Below are positions 1-12,390 of a stretch of 64,000 nt of DNA, piece by piece. Below the pieces are notes generated by a model that worked only from the letters and a program-made list of their open reading frames with translations, ran no database searches and was not told the DNA's origin. Location of the stretch: contig OZ024887.1 in the NCBI GenBank assembly GCA_964017195.1, positions 60,770,811 to 60,834,810 of the forward strand, in the 5' to 3' direction. Within the stretch, counting starts at the first letter, position 1; every line of letters starts with the position of its first letter. The stretch comes from Siderastrea radians (taxonomy: Eukaryota; Cnidaria; Anthozoa; Scleractinia; Rhizangiidae). The position numbers and the translations under genes were made by a program.

Positions 1-324
1 ATTTCAATTGATAATGTCTGCCTGGGAACATACATGTAGCTAAGAGTACAAATTTATTAACCAAAGCCTTACAATAAACTGCCATATTTTTTCTGACATC
101 AGGTTGATGGAATAAAAACCTGTATGGGAAACAAAGCAGAGTTTAATTACCTCAGTTGCCAAAAGTAAGCCCGTGGCTTTAGGGAGGTTCTAAGGATATT
201 TGCGCAATTTTTTTCTGCGCATCCATACTGCGCACACAATTCACAAAATTGGCATTATGTCATGCCGTGTCATGCACTGAGCATGCACACTCGCATGAAA
301 AACTACCCCAAATGTTTTTAAGAC

Positions 325-806
325 ACTGTAAACTGCCGCTTATAAGCCCTAGGCTGATACAACTTTGTAAGGGGTTTTGGGTGGGCTTATAAATGGAGGG
401 GCTTATATCCGGGGGGGCTTATAAGCGGGATAAGAAAAACGTTACAAAATGAGCCACAGCAGTGTTGATCGAAATACGTTTTTAATTTACCAGTTTGTAA
501 TTAACCTTTGAAATGTCACAATAAATCGAATTCACTTCAATTTTAACAACAAAATCAAAACTGCAACAACGCGAATGTAACCGGAACATAACAAAACAGA
601 AGCTCAGAGTTAATCTTTGCAGTTTTCTGTGAGAGTGCTTAATATTAAGGAAACAGGGAAAACTAGAGGAGGGCTTATATCTGGGGGGGGGGGGGGGGTG
701 GCATATTACCGGATGTATTTTTTGTTTACAGGTGGATGGGCCTATAGCCGGGGGGGGGGGGGGGGGGCTTGTAAGTAGGTGGGCTTATAAGTGGCAGTTT
801 ACGGTA
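325..806. mobile_element. MITE with TIR 'GTAAACTGCCRCTTATAAGCC'
   Basis: The left end reads gtaaactgccgcttataagc and the right end is the complement of accgtaaactgccacttata. The interior repeats the words 'gggcttata' and long G runs. No ORF. Confidence 0.65.
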
Positions 807-808
807 TT

Positions 809-3678
809 TGTTTTCAGTTTTGAGCATGTGCATTTAAATAAGTGGCATTGAAGCAATCCAAGTGGATGTAAGGTAAACTGTATTTTTCAAGATGGTTGGT
901 CTCATGTAAATACTTATGCCAGTCTGAATTTCAGACTGGTCTCATGTAAACAAAATTGCACCAGTCTGAGTTTACACTGTTTTAATGAAATCAGGGTTTT
1001 ACTGCCCCTGGGTATCTGAGGATGTTGTTAAACATTCTTGAGAGCTGCTCAACTTTAGTCTGAGGGGGTGTTTGCATGACACCAGTTCATTGTATGCTTT
1101 TCATTCTGCTACAAGTTCACCCCAGTTCCCTCTTGCTTCTCTGTATTTGTTATATGATTACAACACAAAATCTCGTAACAGTGCAAGCCATACCTGGGTG
1201 AGTTCATACCGGTACCACGTAAACATGGTGTAACTATTTGATTCATTCTGCATTAAGTTACCCCCCTGTAATTAACCATATTGCCATCCAGATAAATCTC
1301 ACATCACCGTGAAAAAAGGATTTTGTAACTTGAGGAGGGGAGATTCTTAACTACAAATCTCGCATTGTTGCTAAGGGATTTTTGTGGATGGTATTCTGTC
1401 ATACGCTGTTTTCAGCGTTTCCTGCCACTATATTGGTGAAGTAATGAAGAAGAACATATGAATTCCACAACTGAACATTGTGCACGCATAGCTACTGCCA
1501 GTCCCATGCAACTGCACATTAAAAAGAAAATCAGTAAAACTAAGAGGAAACTAGTAAAGTTCCGACTTTTTTGCGAATCGCCCCACCCTTCTTTACAATC
1601 TGAAGCATGCAATTACTGTTTTTACAAAGAATAGAAGAACTACAGCACAAAAATGTATAAAGATATGTGCTTGTGCCATCACAACTTTTATATTCATAAT
1701 AAAGCAAATTTCTAGAAACTGTTGCTTAAAATTTTGCATCCTGATAATCTTTAAATGTTCGCAATGTTTACAATAGCGAGAACTGTATGCTGTTTGAGTT
1801 TTAGCATTTTTTCTGTTCAGGTCAAATGACATGCTGAATATGGTTGTGACTTGAAAATCTTGAAAACCTTTCCCATAAAACAAACGTGGCCAAGCAGCTT
1901 ATCTGTGGAAGTAATAGGGTTTCCAAGATATGATGGTTCTGAGGAACTTCCCACAGCAACAATATGGTGATTAAGAGTCTCCTCCCTTAAGTCCAGATGT
2001 AAAGGCTCTCATTGCCACCCAAATGAAAGTCTTGATGGCACACTCATGTAAATGTTGTGGTTCAATTTTATCCTTGGTTCAATTTTTATTTTCCATTGTG
2101 AATAATAGGATTGCCAAATAAAAATTGGAGCTCCACTTTTAGGCTTGGCTAAATCTATATACTTGAATGATTTTAAAACTGTTTAATTATGTTTGACTGG
2201 GTTCAGAAATTGAATGGAATCAAACACAGCTGTATATATATCGGCATATTTTTGGTCATCAATTGTGTTCAACTACCGAACCCAAATTAACCCAATCACT
2301 GCATTCAATCCAGTTCAATTTACTGAACAATTAGATACGTAAGCTGGGCTAATTATATATTAACTGATATCTTCCACGTACCTTAACTTCACTGTAAGAA
2401 AATGCTGCATCACTGATCACTGCTGGCATATATGCCTAGAACAGAAAAAAAGGATCAGTGAAAAAAAAAACATTCAGGGCTAAAAAATGGCAGTCGCCCA
2501 GTCGCCAGTGGCGATTTAAAACTGACCAGGGCCACTAAAAGTCGAGGCTTAAATGCCTGATAGAGGACTGCAAATAAAAGGTACACTGTAGTTACAATTC
2601 AAATAAATTAGACTTTCATTGGAGCATCTTTGTTTTCTTTCCCCTCCTCAACTCTAAGTTCATCAGTTGAAGAAAATTTTCAGTTCTTGGAGTGCAAAAT
2701 TCATGAGAACGAGCGCCTGTCAAATTACTTTCATCCTTAAAATAATATTAACTTCATTGTTCTTCTTTTGACAACATCAAATAACTAATATTGTATGTAA
2801 CATACATTATTAAAGCATTCACAATGCAATTTTTGACCAATGTGACATTAATGAACAGAAAGAATGGGTGAACAGAATAGTAATTATACTCAATGTCAAT
2901 TATTAAGGGAGTCGTCATTCACTTTGCTAGCATTGTCACTTCCCGCTTTGAAATGTTGTTGCCGAAGCTATACTTTGCTTTACTTTTGTGATCCACCTGA
3001 TTCATGAGACGTACAAGACCCATTGTTGGAAATTTTTGCATCCACCCGTGAAAGTGTTCTTCTTTCCAGCTTTTGTGGAATCCTAACAAATAATTAATAA
3101 ATCATCGCCTGAACCCCTCATTTGCAGCTATCCAAACTCTTTTAGCCATTTGTCTAAAAAGTGGTTACATGTAATTGTCTTCCCCCCTTTGCACGGTTCA
3201 TTGGGTAATACAGGTAAGGTAAAGCACTTGAATATCAATCAATCGAATGAGCAACAAAATGGCAGGACCTCATTTAAGTTTACTGGATGTTCAATCATCT
3301 CCAGTCTCCTTTGCTTAACTCAGTAAAGAGCCAATTGCAATTAATCAAACATGTTCTAACTAATCCCAGCAGACAATTGTCAGTTAAACAAGCCAGATTG
3401 CCTTTAGGAAGCAAAAACACATCAGTACAAATATGTCAATTGCATAAAAAAATCCTTTGCTTACATCTGGATTCCGGCCCCCTTGGGAATACAATGATTT
3501 TTGAGAAAACCAAAAAATGCATGCAGTAATTATTTAAACTTTCTAAAACATGAACATTCCATTATGAGTGACAAATAGTAAGAAGCACTTTCCACAATGC
3601 AGTGCTTTTATTTCATACATGTAGGTTAACTGAGATCGAAAAAAAAATGGCAAATTGCAGTCGCCTTCTGAACTAATG
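809..3678. other. No gene recognised
   Basis: A/T-rich sequence with scattered poly-A and short ORFs that have no family features. Small G/C-rich words resemble MITE debris, but no clean ends were found. It may be intergenic or an intron of a gene outside the window. Confidence 0.4.
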
Positions 3679-4607
3679 CAAGGTTCAATTTTACCTGTTA
3701 CCATCCCCCCACCAGGCAACCCCGGGGACAAGTCCAGCCCTTCGAGCCTGGGGGTGGGGAATTGTTTGAAGTGGTCTTGTCCCGGGGAGTCGGGGAGGGG
3801 GGCAAATCGAAAATAACTTCTTGTTGTTCTTGTAAAGTACGTCACTTCTCAGTTGATATGATGGCCCCGGACCGCGTGGAGCCTATTTCCAGTGAAAATC
3901 TCTAGTATTTGTAGCAGACTGTTTAGAGAAGAGTAATCTCTCAAAATTAAAATCTGTGTTCGACGGTACGTTTATTATAAATTGTTGAAAGAATGTGCGT
4001 TTGATGCATACTCGAATGAATGGTGGTCGTCACAAACAAAGAAATATTTCTTCAGTGTGTTTATATTTATAATAAGACCACTTAAATAGACTCTATATCA
4101 AAACGGATGCACAGTTTTATGTTAAACAGAGATTTCAGTCCAGTGTTCTTATGAAACAAGGTAAGAAAAACTCCTTTAAATGCTGCCATCAATTTGTTCA
4201 TGGGCCTCTTGTGCGTATGCGCTATATTTAGAATAAAACATGTGGCGAAGAAAATTTCTTTACTTGCCAGCCGTACGCCAGTGCAGGTAGAGTTTTTTCT
4301 TCAGTTTTCTGTTCATGTTTTTATTATATTATGCATGTAGTGTCCTTCTTTCAATACACTCTAGAAAAGCATTTAAGTTCTTGTCAAAACGTCTGATTTT
4401 GCTATTGTACGGAAATCAATATCGTCATTTAGGTTTTGTACACAAAACAACGTATTTGTGGTCGATGAGGAGTCCCGGAGGTGGGGAATCGTCTCTTTCT
4501 GTGTGCCCGGGGGTGGGGAATAGACTGCCAAGTGAGAAAAAAATTGCAAATCCCGGGGGGTAGGCCCGGGGAGGGGGAGGATGGTAACAGGTAGAATTGA
4601 ACCATGC
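3679..4607. mobile_element. TIR element about 0.93 kb
   Basis: The left end gcaaggttcaattttacctg and the complement of the right end gcatggttcaattctacctg agree over about 36 bp, continuing into GTTACCATCC and C-rich runs. The interior holds G-rich copies of 'cccgggggtggggaa'. ORFs here read through these C/G runs and are not genes. Confidence 0.6.
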
Positions 4608-4615
4608 ATAATATT

Positions 4616-4988
4616 GAGTGATAAACAAAAAAAATTCACACATACACATGTAAGCTTAACTTGAGCTTAAGTGAAGCAGAATAAAATTATTGAAATTCAA
4701 GCAAACAATTCATAAGTGATAAACAAAATTAATTCACACATAAGCTTAAGTCTTGAGCTTAAGTGAAGCCCAATAAAATTATTGAAGTTCAAGCGAACAA
4801 TTCATAAGTGATAAACAAAATTAATTCACACATAAGCTTAAGTCTTGAGCTTAAGTGAAGCCAAATAAAATTATTGAAATTCAAGAAAACAATTCATAAG
4901 TGATAAACAAAATTAATTCACACATAAGCTTAAGTCTTGAGCTTAAGTGAAGCCAAATAAAATTATTGAAATTCAAGCAAACAATTCA
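4616..4988. repeat. Minisatellite, 92-bp unit, four copies
   Basis: Copies start at about 4616, 4711, 4803 and 4895, giving a period of 92 bp. The last three are nearly identical. Each unit contains AAGCTTAAGTCTTGAGCTTAAG-type sequence, which is self-complementary and could form a small hairpin. Confidence 0.85.
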
Positions 4989-7900
4989 GAAATCAGAAGA
5001 AGGGTTAAAAAATATTTAAGACCTACTTCAGTAGATACATAAATGAGGATGTGCTTTTTCGTCGATTCGTTACTTGCATGGATTTTGGTAGGGGTTTTGC
5101 CGAGGATATTGTAAACAATGACTGGATTCAGAGTTTAAAAGAACGAGGCATATATCAATTATGTCCTGTTTTGTTATTCTTTTGTTAGTCAATGAGTTAA
5201 CATCTTGACGATTCGCGTTGGTACTTGTTTTCGCCTTTTACTTCATTGCATGCTTTCATAAGCTGTTTCCTCCTTTGCCTCAGGCTACACTTTGCTCCGT
5301 GAAAACAAAAGACACTGGTATTCTTCAAAGTTGAGAAAAGCGGGTTATCGTCGCAAAAGTAAATAACTGGAAATATTATATTTATGACCAAAGCCAAGAC
5401 AAATTTCTCTTTGTTCGAGATAACGGGGAATTGGAGATAAGCGAGTTGAGATAGTGGGATCCTTCTAAATAAAAGCGAATTCCCCATACCGTAATATTCT
5501 GTGAAATGATTGAAAAATTCCGAGAAACTCACCCGGGAAACTCAGCAATCAAATCTTCACGCTGGTTCAATTAAAGCATCGGGCCAAAGCAATCCATATT
5601 TCTCCTCAATAAAGACATTCATATTCCACTTAACAGGCATTCGGGACCGGCAGTCGAGTTTCTTTAGCCTATCTTTTCATTTCCAACGCTGAAAAGGTAT
5701 TGTGTTCTCGTTCTCACTCAGTCACGCGCGCGGCCATATTGTGAAATCTTGTAATATGATACCATCACCTTTGCACTACCCCCTCAAATTGTGTTCCCTT
5801 TTTTCGTTTTGTTTTGTTTTGTTTCTTTTCCTCTTTTTTTCACTTTCTACGAGTAGTATTAAATGACATACCGTAAAAGGTGCGGTTTAAGTTTTGACGA
5901 AAAGTTCCCTTTTGTAACAGTACATTTTTTTTGTTAAACAAACTTTGCTAAAGCACGGAAATTGATTTTACCTTTTTGAACACCTTGTAACTTCATGCTG
6001 TCCTTGGCGTAAATTTCTTCTCCGTTCTCTCTCTATTACGACTTCTTTCCCCTTGATGATCTGTAGAATAAAAAACAAAAACGTAGACGTAAATTATTCG
6101 GTGGTACAAAATTATTTCCAATCACAAATAGATAAAAATCAAGAAAACTGTACCCGACATGTTTACAGTTCTCTGTCGGCGTCTCTCAGTTTTCCTCTGG
6201 CGTTGTTCTTCAGTACCGTTCCGTCTTATTTCTAGTTGCCTTTATCTCTCTGCTGTACTGTTCCTTCGTCTTTCTCGTTTTCGTTTCCGCTCTGCTTGAC
6301 CGGGTGCTTGACGCTGTTCTTCAGTGGCGTTTCTCATCCTTTCCCGTTGTTGATCTCTATCTCCTTCTCTTTTCCTTCGTCTCTGCTCTTCCAGGGAAAA
6401 TTGCCTCATGTAAGAATGTCATGAAATGCGATGTACGTATGTATGGCGCACGCGCCCGCGAGCCATTCCGCTTGCCATGACCATAAAAAATCACCAGCAT
6501 ACCTCTTAGTATGGGTATGGGGCTCCACTTTTGCGGCCTTCGGCCGCAAAGGAGTTCCGCTAATACTGTTGCGCCCGCCTTTTCCTTCCTTTTTTCAAAT
6601 ACGACCTAAGTATCGTATTTTTCAAATTGCAATGATTTAACTGTCCACTATAACGATCACACTACTCGCCACTTTTCGTGTGAGCGATGGAAAACTTTGT
6701 TACACCTCGTTGATTTGTTCATTCATCGAAAACTCAGCTCGGGCGATAATTGGTAAATAATTGTTATATATAGACAAAATTTAAACAAAAATGTTGTTAA
6801 AAATTAGAAAGTACTTAACGTTTTCGATTATTGAGGCCATCAGCAGAGAAAAAAAATGCTTACAGAACCGGAGTTATTGTATACGTATCTTAGGCTTGAA
6901 CGAAAATTACTTATCTCCAGTTCTCAAAGAAACAGCATAATTTGTAACGATTGTACCTGTTTGTTAGTAGAACGTTTTCATCGATTCTATCAATCATCTA
7001 AATAACCCTAAGTTAGGAAGTTCTAGCACCCCTTTTTTGTATTTCTAAGTGGATAATTCTACTTCTAAAATAAAAGCGGATGGGGTATCATCCACGTTAC
7101 CTAACAGCTCGGATTGTTGCAAAATGGAAAAACGTGCTAGTCTCATGACTTTAAGATAGACACACCTGTTTTGCCATAACATTTGAGTCTTCAGCTGGAA
7201 TATTTGGCCGATTGTTATTGTTTACAATTAAAGTTCAACTTAAAAAGTCGGCGCCTGGCGTGAATGCATGATTGGATCCTCGACACTCACATGAGTTAGG
7301 CGCACTAAAGAGCAAAGGACTACTGCTAGAAGGACTGTTAGAAGTTCAGAGTTTCTATTGAATCTTTTTGGTGGCATGTCAACTCAATTATCAGCAAATT
7401 ATCAAAGGTAAGATGGTAAAAAGGTTTTGATCTGGGTAATCTTCACATATTTTCCAGTTTGAACGACAGGGAAAGTTGTTTCGGCAAGATGTTGCGCGTA
7501 AGCATCGACGCCACACATTTTTAAAATATAGCTCAACTTTTTATTTTGCTAAACAACTGAGTTGCAAATGAAAAACGAGAATGAAATTCGATTGGATTTA
7601 TTAGAGTACAGCCCACCTAAAAGGGAAGTTCCCAGTTATTTTCACTTTACTCAAAAAAACCCATAACCGTGATGAACGTTTTGATACCCAGTCTTTAGAA
7701 CCCTTTACTTCTTGCGGGTAAATGCCAATCACCACGTGCCACTTGAAAGTATTGCTCAATTGCTTGACAATTTCATTCACCTTGAAATGCAACACAGGAA
7801 AATACTACTCAGTAGCTTACATTTGTTTTAACCTTTTATACCGACAAAGACAGAAAATCAGAAGTAGGATCAAAACTTCAACTTATTGCCCCAGCTGACT

Positions 7901-8849
7901 CCAGGAGAGAGAATTAAGCAGAATGAGTTTTCCTTATTTCCTGGTTTTTCACCAGTTTACGTCAGCTTGGTCAACATTCTCGTTCCCAGAGCCTGCGATC
8001 CCTTTGGTCTGCTCAACGGCTCCCGATCCGTTCACCGTAGTACGTACGACGCATGCGTATGCGCTGACTGTGTCGAAAATGAAGTAACTGTCACTTACAA
8101 GTTTTAACGGCGCGAAATTTGGTTAGTCGAGACGTTTTAGGCATTGTTTTCAGACTCTTTTCATCCGAACTTCACCCACGCAAATCCATCGTAAACGTTT
8201 GTACTGAAGAACCGGAAGCGTGACTTCTGCTCACCCTGTGTAAAATTTATCTTGACTTTGTTTATTTTTTGACTTCCGCCGGACTGCACTAAGTAATATA
8301 ATGTTGCCTACTAAAAGGATTTTTCAATATATACGCCGAATTCACTATTCGCTCACAGAAAACGTGGCTACAGCTGACATGAGTTCCGTCCAGACGCCTA
8401 GCAGGCTACCGAACGTTTGTATGAGCTTTATATACCCTACTGCCTTTTATTTTCGCGTGGTTTTAACTTAGTTATTTTCGCGAGTCGCCAGAAGTTCGCG
8501 GAAATCAAACCCACGACAATCGATCCAACGATTGGAAAGATATTTCTATTGTTTGCCTTGAGCCAATGTGGGTTAGAGTGGCAATGTACCCTACTCTTCA
8601 CTGAGAAAGATATTGGTTCGGGTTATTAAACACGTGCATTGGCGATCAAACGTTATTTCTTGTACTTCCAGATTTACATTTCAGTTCCAATTTTTCATGC
8701 GACTCATCAAATATCAGGAGCTTTTTATCCGCTAGAATTCAATCAGACAAATTTACACGACTTACGGCCCGGGAATTCTATTCCCCGAGAAAATTTCAGG
8801 CATTAGGGCGTTTCTTGTCTCTTCATCTTTCCCGTTTTCTATTTCAGTC
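4989..8849. other. No coding gene recognised; probable bHLH upstream region
   Basis: Only short ORFs without family features. A perfect palindrome TTTGCGGCCTTCGGCCGCAAA lies near 6531-6551. The acceptor at 8845-8847 implies that a non-coding exon and promoter of the bHLH gene lie somewhere in this stretch, but I cannot place them. Confidence 0.4.
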
Positions 8850-9425
8850 ATGGAATGCTTTGTGGAAGACCAAACAAAGAAACCACGAAAGCGACAAATG
8901 TCCAGAGAGAAAAGACTCTTAGCAAACCGACATGAAAGAGAACGGGTCCGAAAGATGAACGACGCCTATGAAGAATTACGGCGCACGTTTCCTAACTATG
9001 AAGAAGCCAGAGTAAAGACAAAACTAGAACTGCTGCGCATTGCCACAAACTACATCCACAGCCTGAAAGAACACCTTCAGAGCGTTATTGAGGATGGTTA
9101 TAAATCCCCAGTGAATGTTCAGATGTATTCATCGGCGTTTGAAATCGATGGCAACGGAACAAGCGAACTGGGGCCCCAGATCTCTGATTACCCCTACCCG
9201 CCTCAGTTCCCTGCTTCACCGTCGCCGCCATCCCAACTCCCTCTGCGTCACTTTACTCCTCGTCAAGCAGATCCTAGTGGACCCCAGTTTCCCCCTCCAA
9301 TGCCAAGGAACCCTGACAGTTCCAGCCAGGATTTTTCCAGCCTTTTCACGAGCAGTCTTGTTGATGTGCATTCAGAGGAAAGCATCCTTTACAATCTACA
9401 TGCAGGTATAGTTGGAAACCAATAA
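8850..9425 (+). CDS. bHLH transcription factor (191 aa)
   Basis: This encodes a basic helix-loop-helix DNA-binding regulator that should act in the nucleus as a dimer on E-box sites. The basic region is at residues 20-35 and contains N26, E29, R30 and R32 of the bHLH consensus (context ANRHERERVRKMND). Helix 1 covers about 36-48, a short loop 49-55, and helix 2 56-77 (LLRIATNYIHSLKEHL). After residue 100 the protein is Pro/Ser-rich and probably disordered, as in many activation tails. The ATG at 8850 follows a polypyrimidine tract and CAG (8845-8847), so an upstream non-coding exon is likely. The coding part is a single exon ending at TAA. It looks like a group A factor (atonal/neurogenin/achaete-scute superfamily), but the loop sequence FPNYEEARVKTK does not match one named subfamily that I recognise, so no symbol is given. 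Confidence 0.9.
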   Translation: MECFVEDQTKKPRKRQMSREKRLLANRHERERVRKMNDAYEELRRTFPNYEEARVKTKLELLRIATNYIHSLKEHLQSVIEDGYKSPVNVQMYSSAFEIDGNGTSELGPQISDYPYPPQFPASPSPPSQLPLRHFTPRQADPSGPQFPPPMPRNPDSSSQDFSSLFTSSLVDVHSEESILYNLHAGIVGNQ

Positions 9426-10309
9426 CGACTTCTATATTATGGACAGTTTTAAGGGTCCCCACATTTTCTCTAACATACACCCACTCAATAGGGACACCCT
9501 GCTAAAACGGACACTTTCCTAGGTCCCAATGGTGCCTCTTGTTACTATACATGGTTCAGGAAAATCATTGAATTGTAAGGATCCTTGTTGTCAAGCATTT
9601 TCAAATGAGAATTAGCCGAACTACGTTTCAGTTTGCCTCGAGGCATCACTACCAAGTTCATGAAAACTTGAAATGCAATTGAAATTACAAGCATAAATCA
9701 AATAGGGGTACGGTGTAAAAAATTACGAATGAAAGCGATCTATTGAGGTATTAACTAAATAGTTTTGCGCATATGGAATCAGACTAAGTCAGCAGCATTT
9801 CTGACTCATTATTAGGGAGTGTCAGCTGCAATTTTGTGCTTCTGTTTTAGGTGATTTCCAATTGCGGGTTACTTGTGTTCAGTAACGCGTTGGTTTAGGT
9901 GACGGCTCATGTAGCCAGTATAAGTAAAGTAACGTGTACACACAAGTCGCATTGAAATTCACAGCATTGTCTTGTTTTGGTTGATAATTGGTTTCCTTTT
10001 TGCCCTATAAGGGAGTTGGTTGCCACCGTACTTTGCATGATCACCCAATTTCCTTATAAGGCAAAAAGCTGGATTATTCGCTGATAACCTGTGTGCTGTG
10101 AACCAATCAGAAAACTGAAAATTCAATAACTGAGATTGAGAATTTAAGAATACTATTTATTCTGTTTTCTCTCAAACAGAACGCAGCGTCGAGCTTTTAC
10201 TGTGAAGACCATTAAAACTCGTCGGGGGAGAATCGATAAATGGACAAACAGAACAGTGATATAAAAGCCATCATATGGAAAGCTCACGACTTTATATAAA
10301 TTTAGTTGA
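9426..10309. other. 3' flank of the bHLH gene
   Basis: Probable 3' UTR and flank. Two copies of TGCCYTATAAGG-like sequence in opposite directions (near 10000 and 10057) may be the ends of a degraded inverted repeat. No ORF with family features. Confidence 0.35.
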
Positions 10310-10827
10310 CTGGTTTTTCGAGCACCTAAGTTCTGCCACACATCGCCATTCCTATTTGAACTACACTGGTTACCTATTAAGTCTCGTATTGATTTTAAGG
10401 TTATTTTAATTACTTTTAAAGCGATCCATGGATTTGCCCCTAAATACATTTCTGATCTTATATTTATCAAGTCAAAATCGAACTATAGCCTGAGATCAAA
10501 CGATGAACTGCTTTTGTCACCACCTGCTGTAAAGACTCTATCTACCCTCGGTGACAGGGCTTTTGCGGCGGCTGCGCCCAAATTATGGAACCAGCTACCG
10601 TCAGAACTAAGGAGAATCACTTTCATCGATCATTTTAAGCGAGCTCTGAAGACATATCTTTTTAAACAAGCTTTTTATTAGTGTACAGATATATATATTT
10701 TTAATTTTAATCTATATTTTTATTTTTTTAATCTATTTTTTAATCTGATTTTTTAATTTATATTTGGAACGCCATTTGAAAACCTATGTTGAATTTGCGC
10801 GCTATAAATGCATATTATTATTATTAG
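10310..10827 (+). mobile_element. LINE 3' end fragment (CR1/L2-like)
   Basis: From 10310 to the TAG at 10679-10681 one frame reads LVFRAPKFCHTSPF, LHWLPIKSRIDFKVIL, KAIHGFAPKYISDL, GDRAFAAAAPKLWNQLP and FKRALKTYLF. These are the conserved last blocks of CR1/L2-type RT proteins. An A/T-rich 3' UTR follows, ending in GCGCTATAAATGCATATTATTATTATTA, the usual end of these elements. Upstream of 10310 the frame is broken. The (ATT)n tail differs from the (TTATC)n tail of the LINE at 48.1 kb, so this is another family. Confidence 0.8.
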
Positions 10828-11173
10828 TTTCAATGTGGAAACATGCTCATGTTTAAAGCAGTTAAACCCATCGTATGGAAATCTACTATAACAGCGCAAT
10901 TCAGTTTCATTGTGGAAGCAACTGACGTTTGAAGCAGGTAGTGTAAAAAGGAGACCACACGAGGTCTATGTGCCGCGACTACACTAATACTAATCCGTTT
11001 TACTTTACTGTGGGTTTAATTTTTGCCGAAGGTCCCCATTATAACGACGGAAAACGAAGATCTTTGCCCCTGAAAATCGCAGGTTTTCGAAAACGCTCTC
11101 CAAAGTTGACACATTTGAAAAGGAAGGTCTGTCGCATTGGTGTGAAAGGGCAAAAAGGGAGGTTTACAAAAAC

Positions 11174-11270
11174 GCTGACGTCACGAAAAGATTTATGCAT
11201 GCATGCACGCTGACGAACAGATTTATGCATGCACGCACGCTGACGTCACGAACAGATTTATGCATGCATT
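11174..11270. repeat. Short tandem repeat with CRE-like words
   Basis: Three copies of 'GCTGACGTCACGAACAGATT' followed by TATGCATGCA-type sequence, about 32-37 bp each. The middle copy has lost part of TGACGTCA. The TGACGTCA words match the CREB/ATF consensus; regulatory use is unproven. Confidence 0.6.
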
Positions 11271-12109
11271 AATATCCGCAGAAACTCATGAATTTCAAGC
11301 AAGCGATTGCAATGATTCTAAGTTACCTGCGGTGGACGGTCGAAAACTCTACTATGAACGCAAAACGTTTTATCCGTTTTCGAGAAGATGGAAACGGAGT
11401 TAGCTAGAAACGTATTAGTGTGGACAGGCTTAACACCTAACCAGCTGGAATTAAAATTAAGCCTAAATTAGGCGTACCGAATCAGAAGTAATCTTAAAAT
11501 TATAAAGTTGTACATTTAAGGTTTGCTTTGATGCGAATGTATAGGTCAATTTTTCCAAAGTCGGTACGAACTTTTGTACGGGGGTTCGGATTTCTTGTAT
11601 ATTTTTCTCCACGCTTATTTGATTCTTTTTATTTTCCGGTTTCAATTACTTCAATGGTTTTTTTTTCTTCTTTTGTTTTTTCTTTAATTCAATAGTTTGA
11701 CCAACTAGTACTAGAATCAAGACCAAACTAGGCATATTAGAAGTAATCTTAAAATTGTAGAACTTGTACATTCAAGGTCTGCTTAGATTCAATGAATTTC
11801 GAAAAATTTTACGATCGCTTGTAAGGCGGTTACAATTACTTGCTTACGTATCCGTGCTTATCTGATACTTTTTTAATTCTTTGGTTTCGCTTACTACTTG
11901 AAACAGCTCGGAATCGGTTGCATAAAAACCCCACAGCTTAAGTCTAGGTGTTATACAGCCAGTACCTGGCTTTCAGAGTTTTTCTCGTGTGCTTCTGCGA
12001 GGCGCTTGGTTGAAGGCTAACTAACGAGCATAATACACACTGATACAACACGACAAAATCCTCTGGTGCCAGGGAATGCTTCTAGAAAACTCACACTTGA
12101 GTGTGTGTA

Positions 12110-12390
12110 GGCACGGTGGAGTAGTCGTTAGGGCCTTGGACTTTTGATCGAAAGATTGGGAGGTCGGTGGTTCGGGGCTTCGCCTGTTGATGTCTGCCTT
12201 GCATCGTGTTTGTTTGTTTGTTTTTTTTTTTCGTCAGACAAGCAACTTTAGTCCGCATTGTCTCACTCCACCCTGGTGAAAAAAAGGCTTTAAGGGTAGG
12301 CAGCGATGGACTAGTATCCCACGCCCCGGGGGGAGGGGGGGGGGGATAGTAATATTCCAAGACGCTTCATGCTACGGATACTGCAGTTAG
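12110..12390 (+). mobile_element. tRNA-derived SINE
   Basis: Starts ggcacggtggagtagtcgtt, an A-box-like head, with GGTGGTTCGGGGCTT in the B-box position near 12165-12180. The body matches the copy at 18842-19120 in the 'cattgtctc.ctccaccc' and 'gatggactagtatcccac' segments. The tail is interrupted by a G run. Confidence 0.65.

Noticed and set aside
4616..4988. CRISPR-like array
   Set aside because: Contiguous 92-bp tandem units without unique spacers, in an animal genome.
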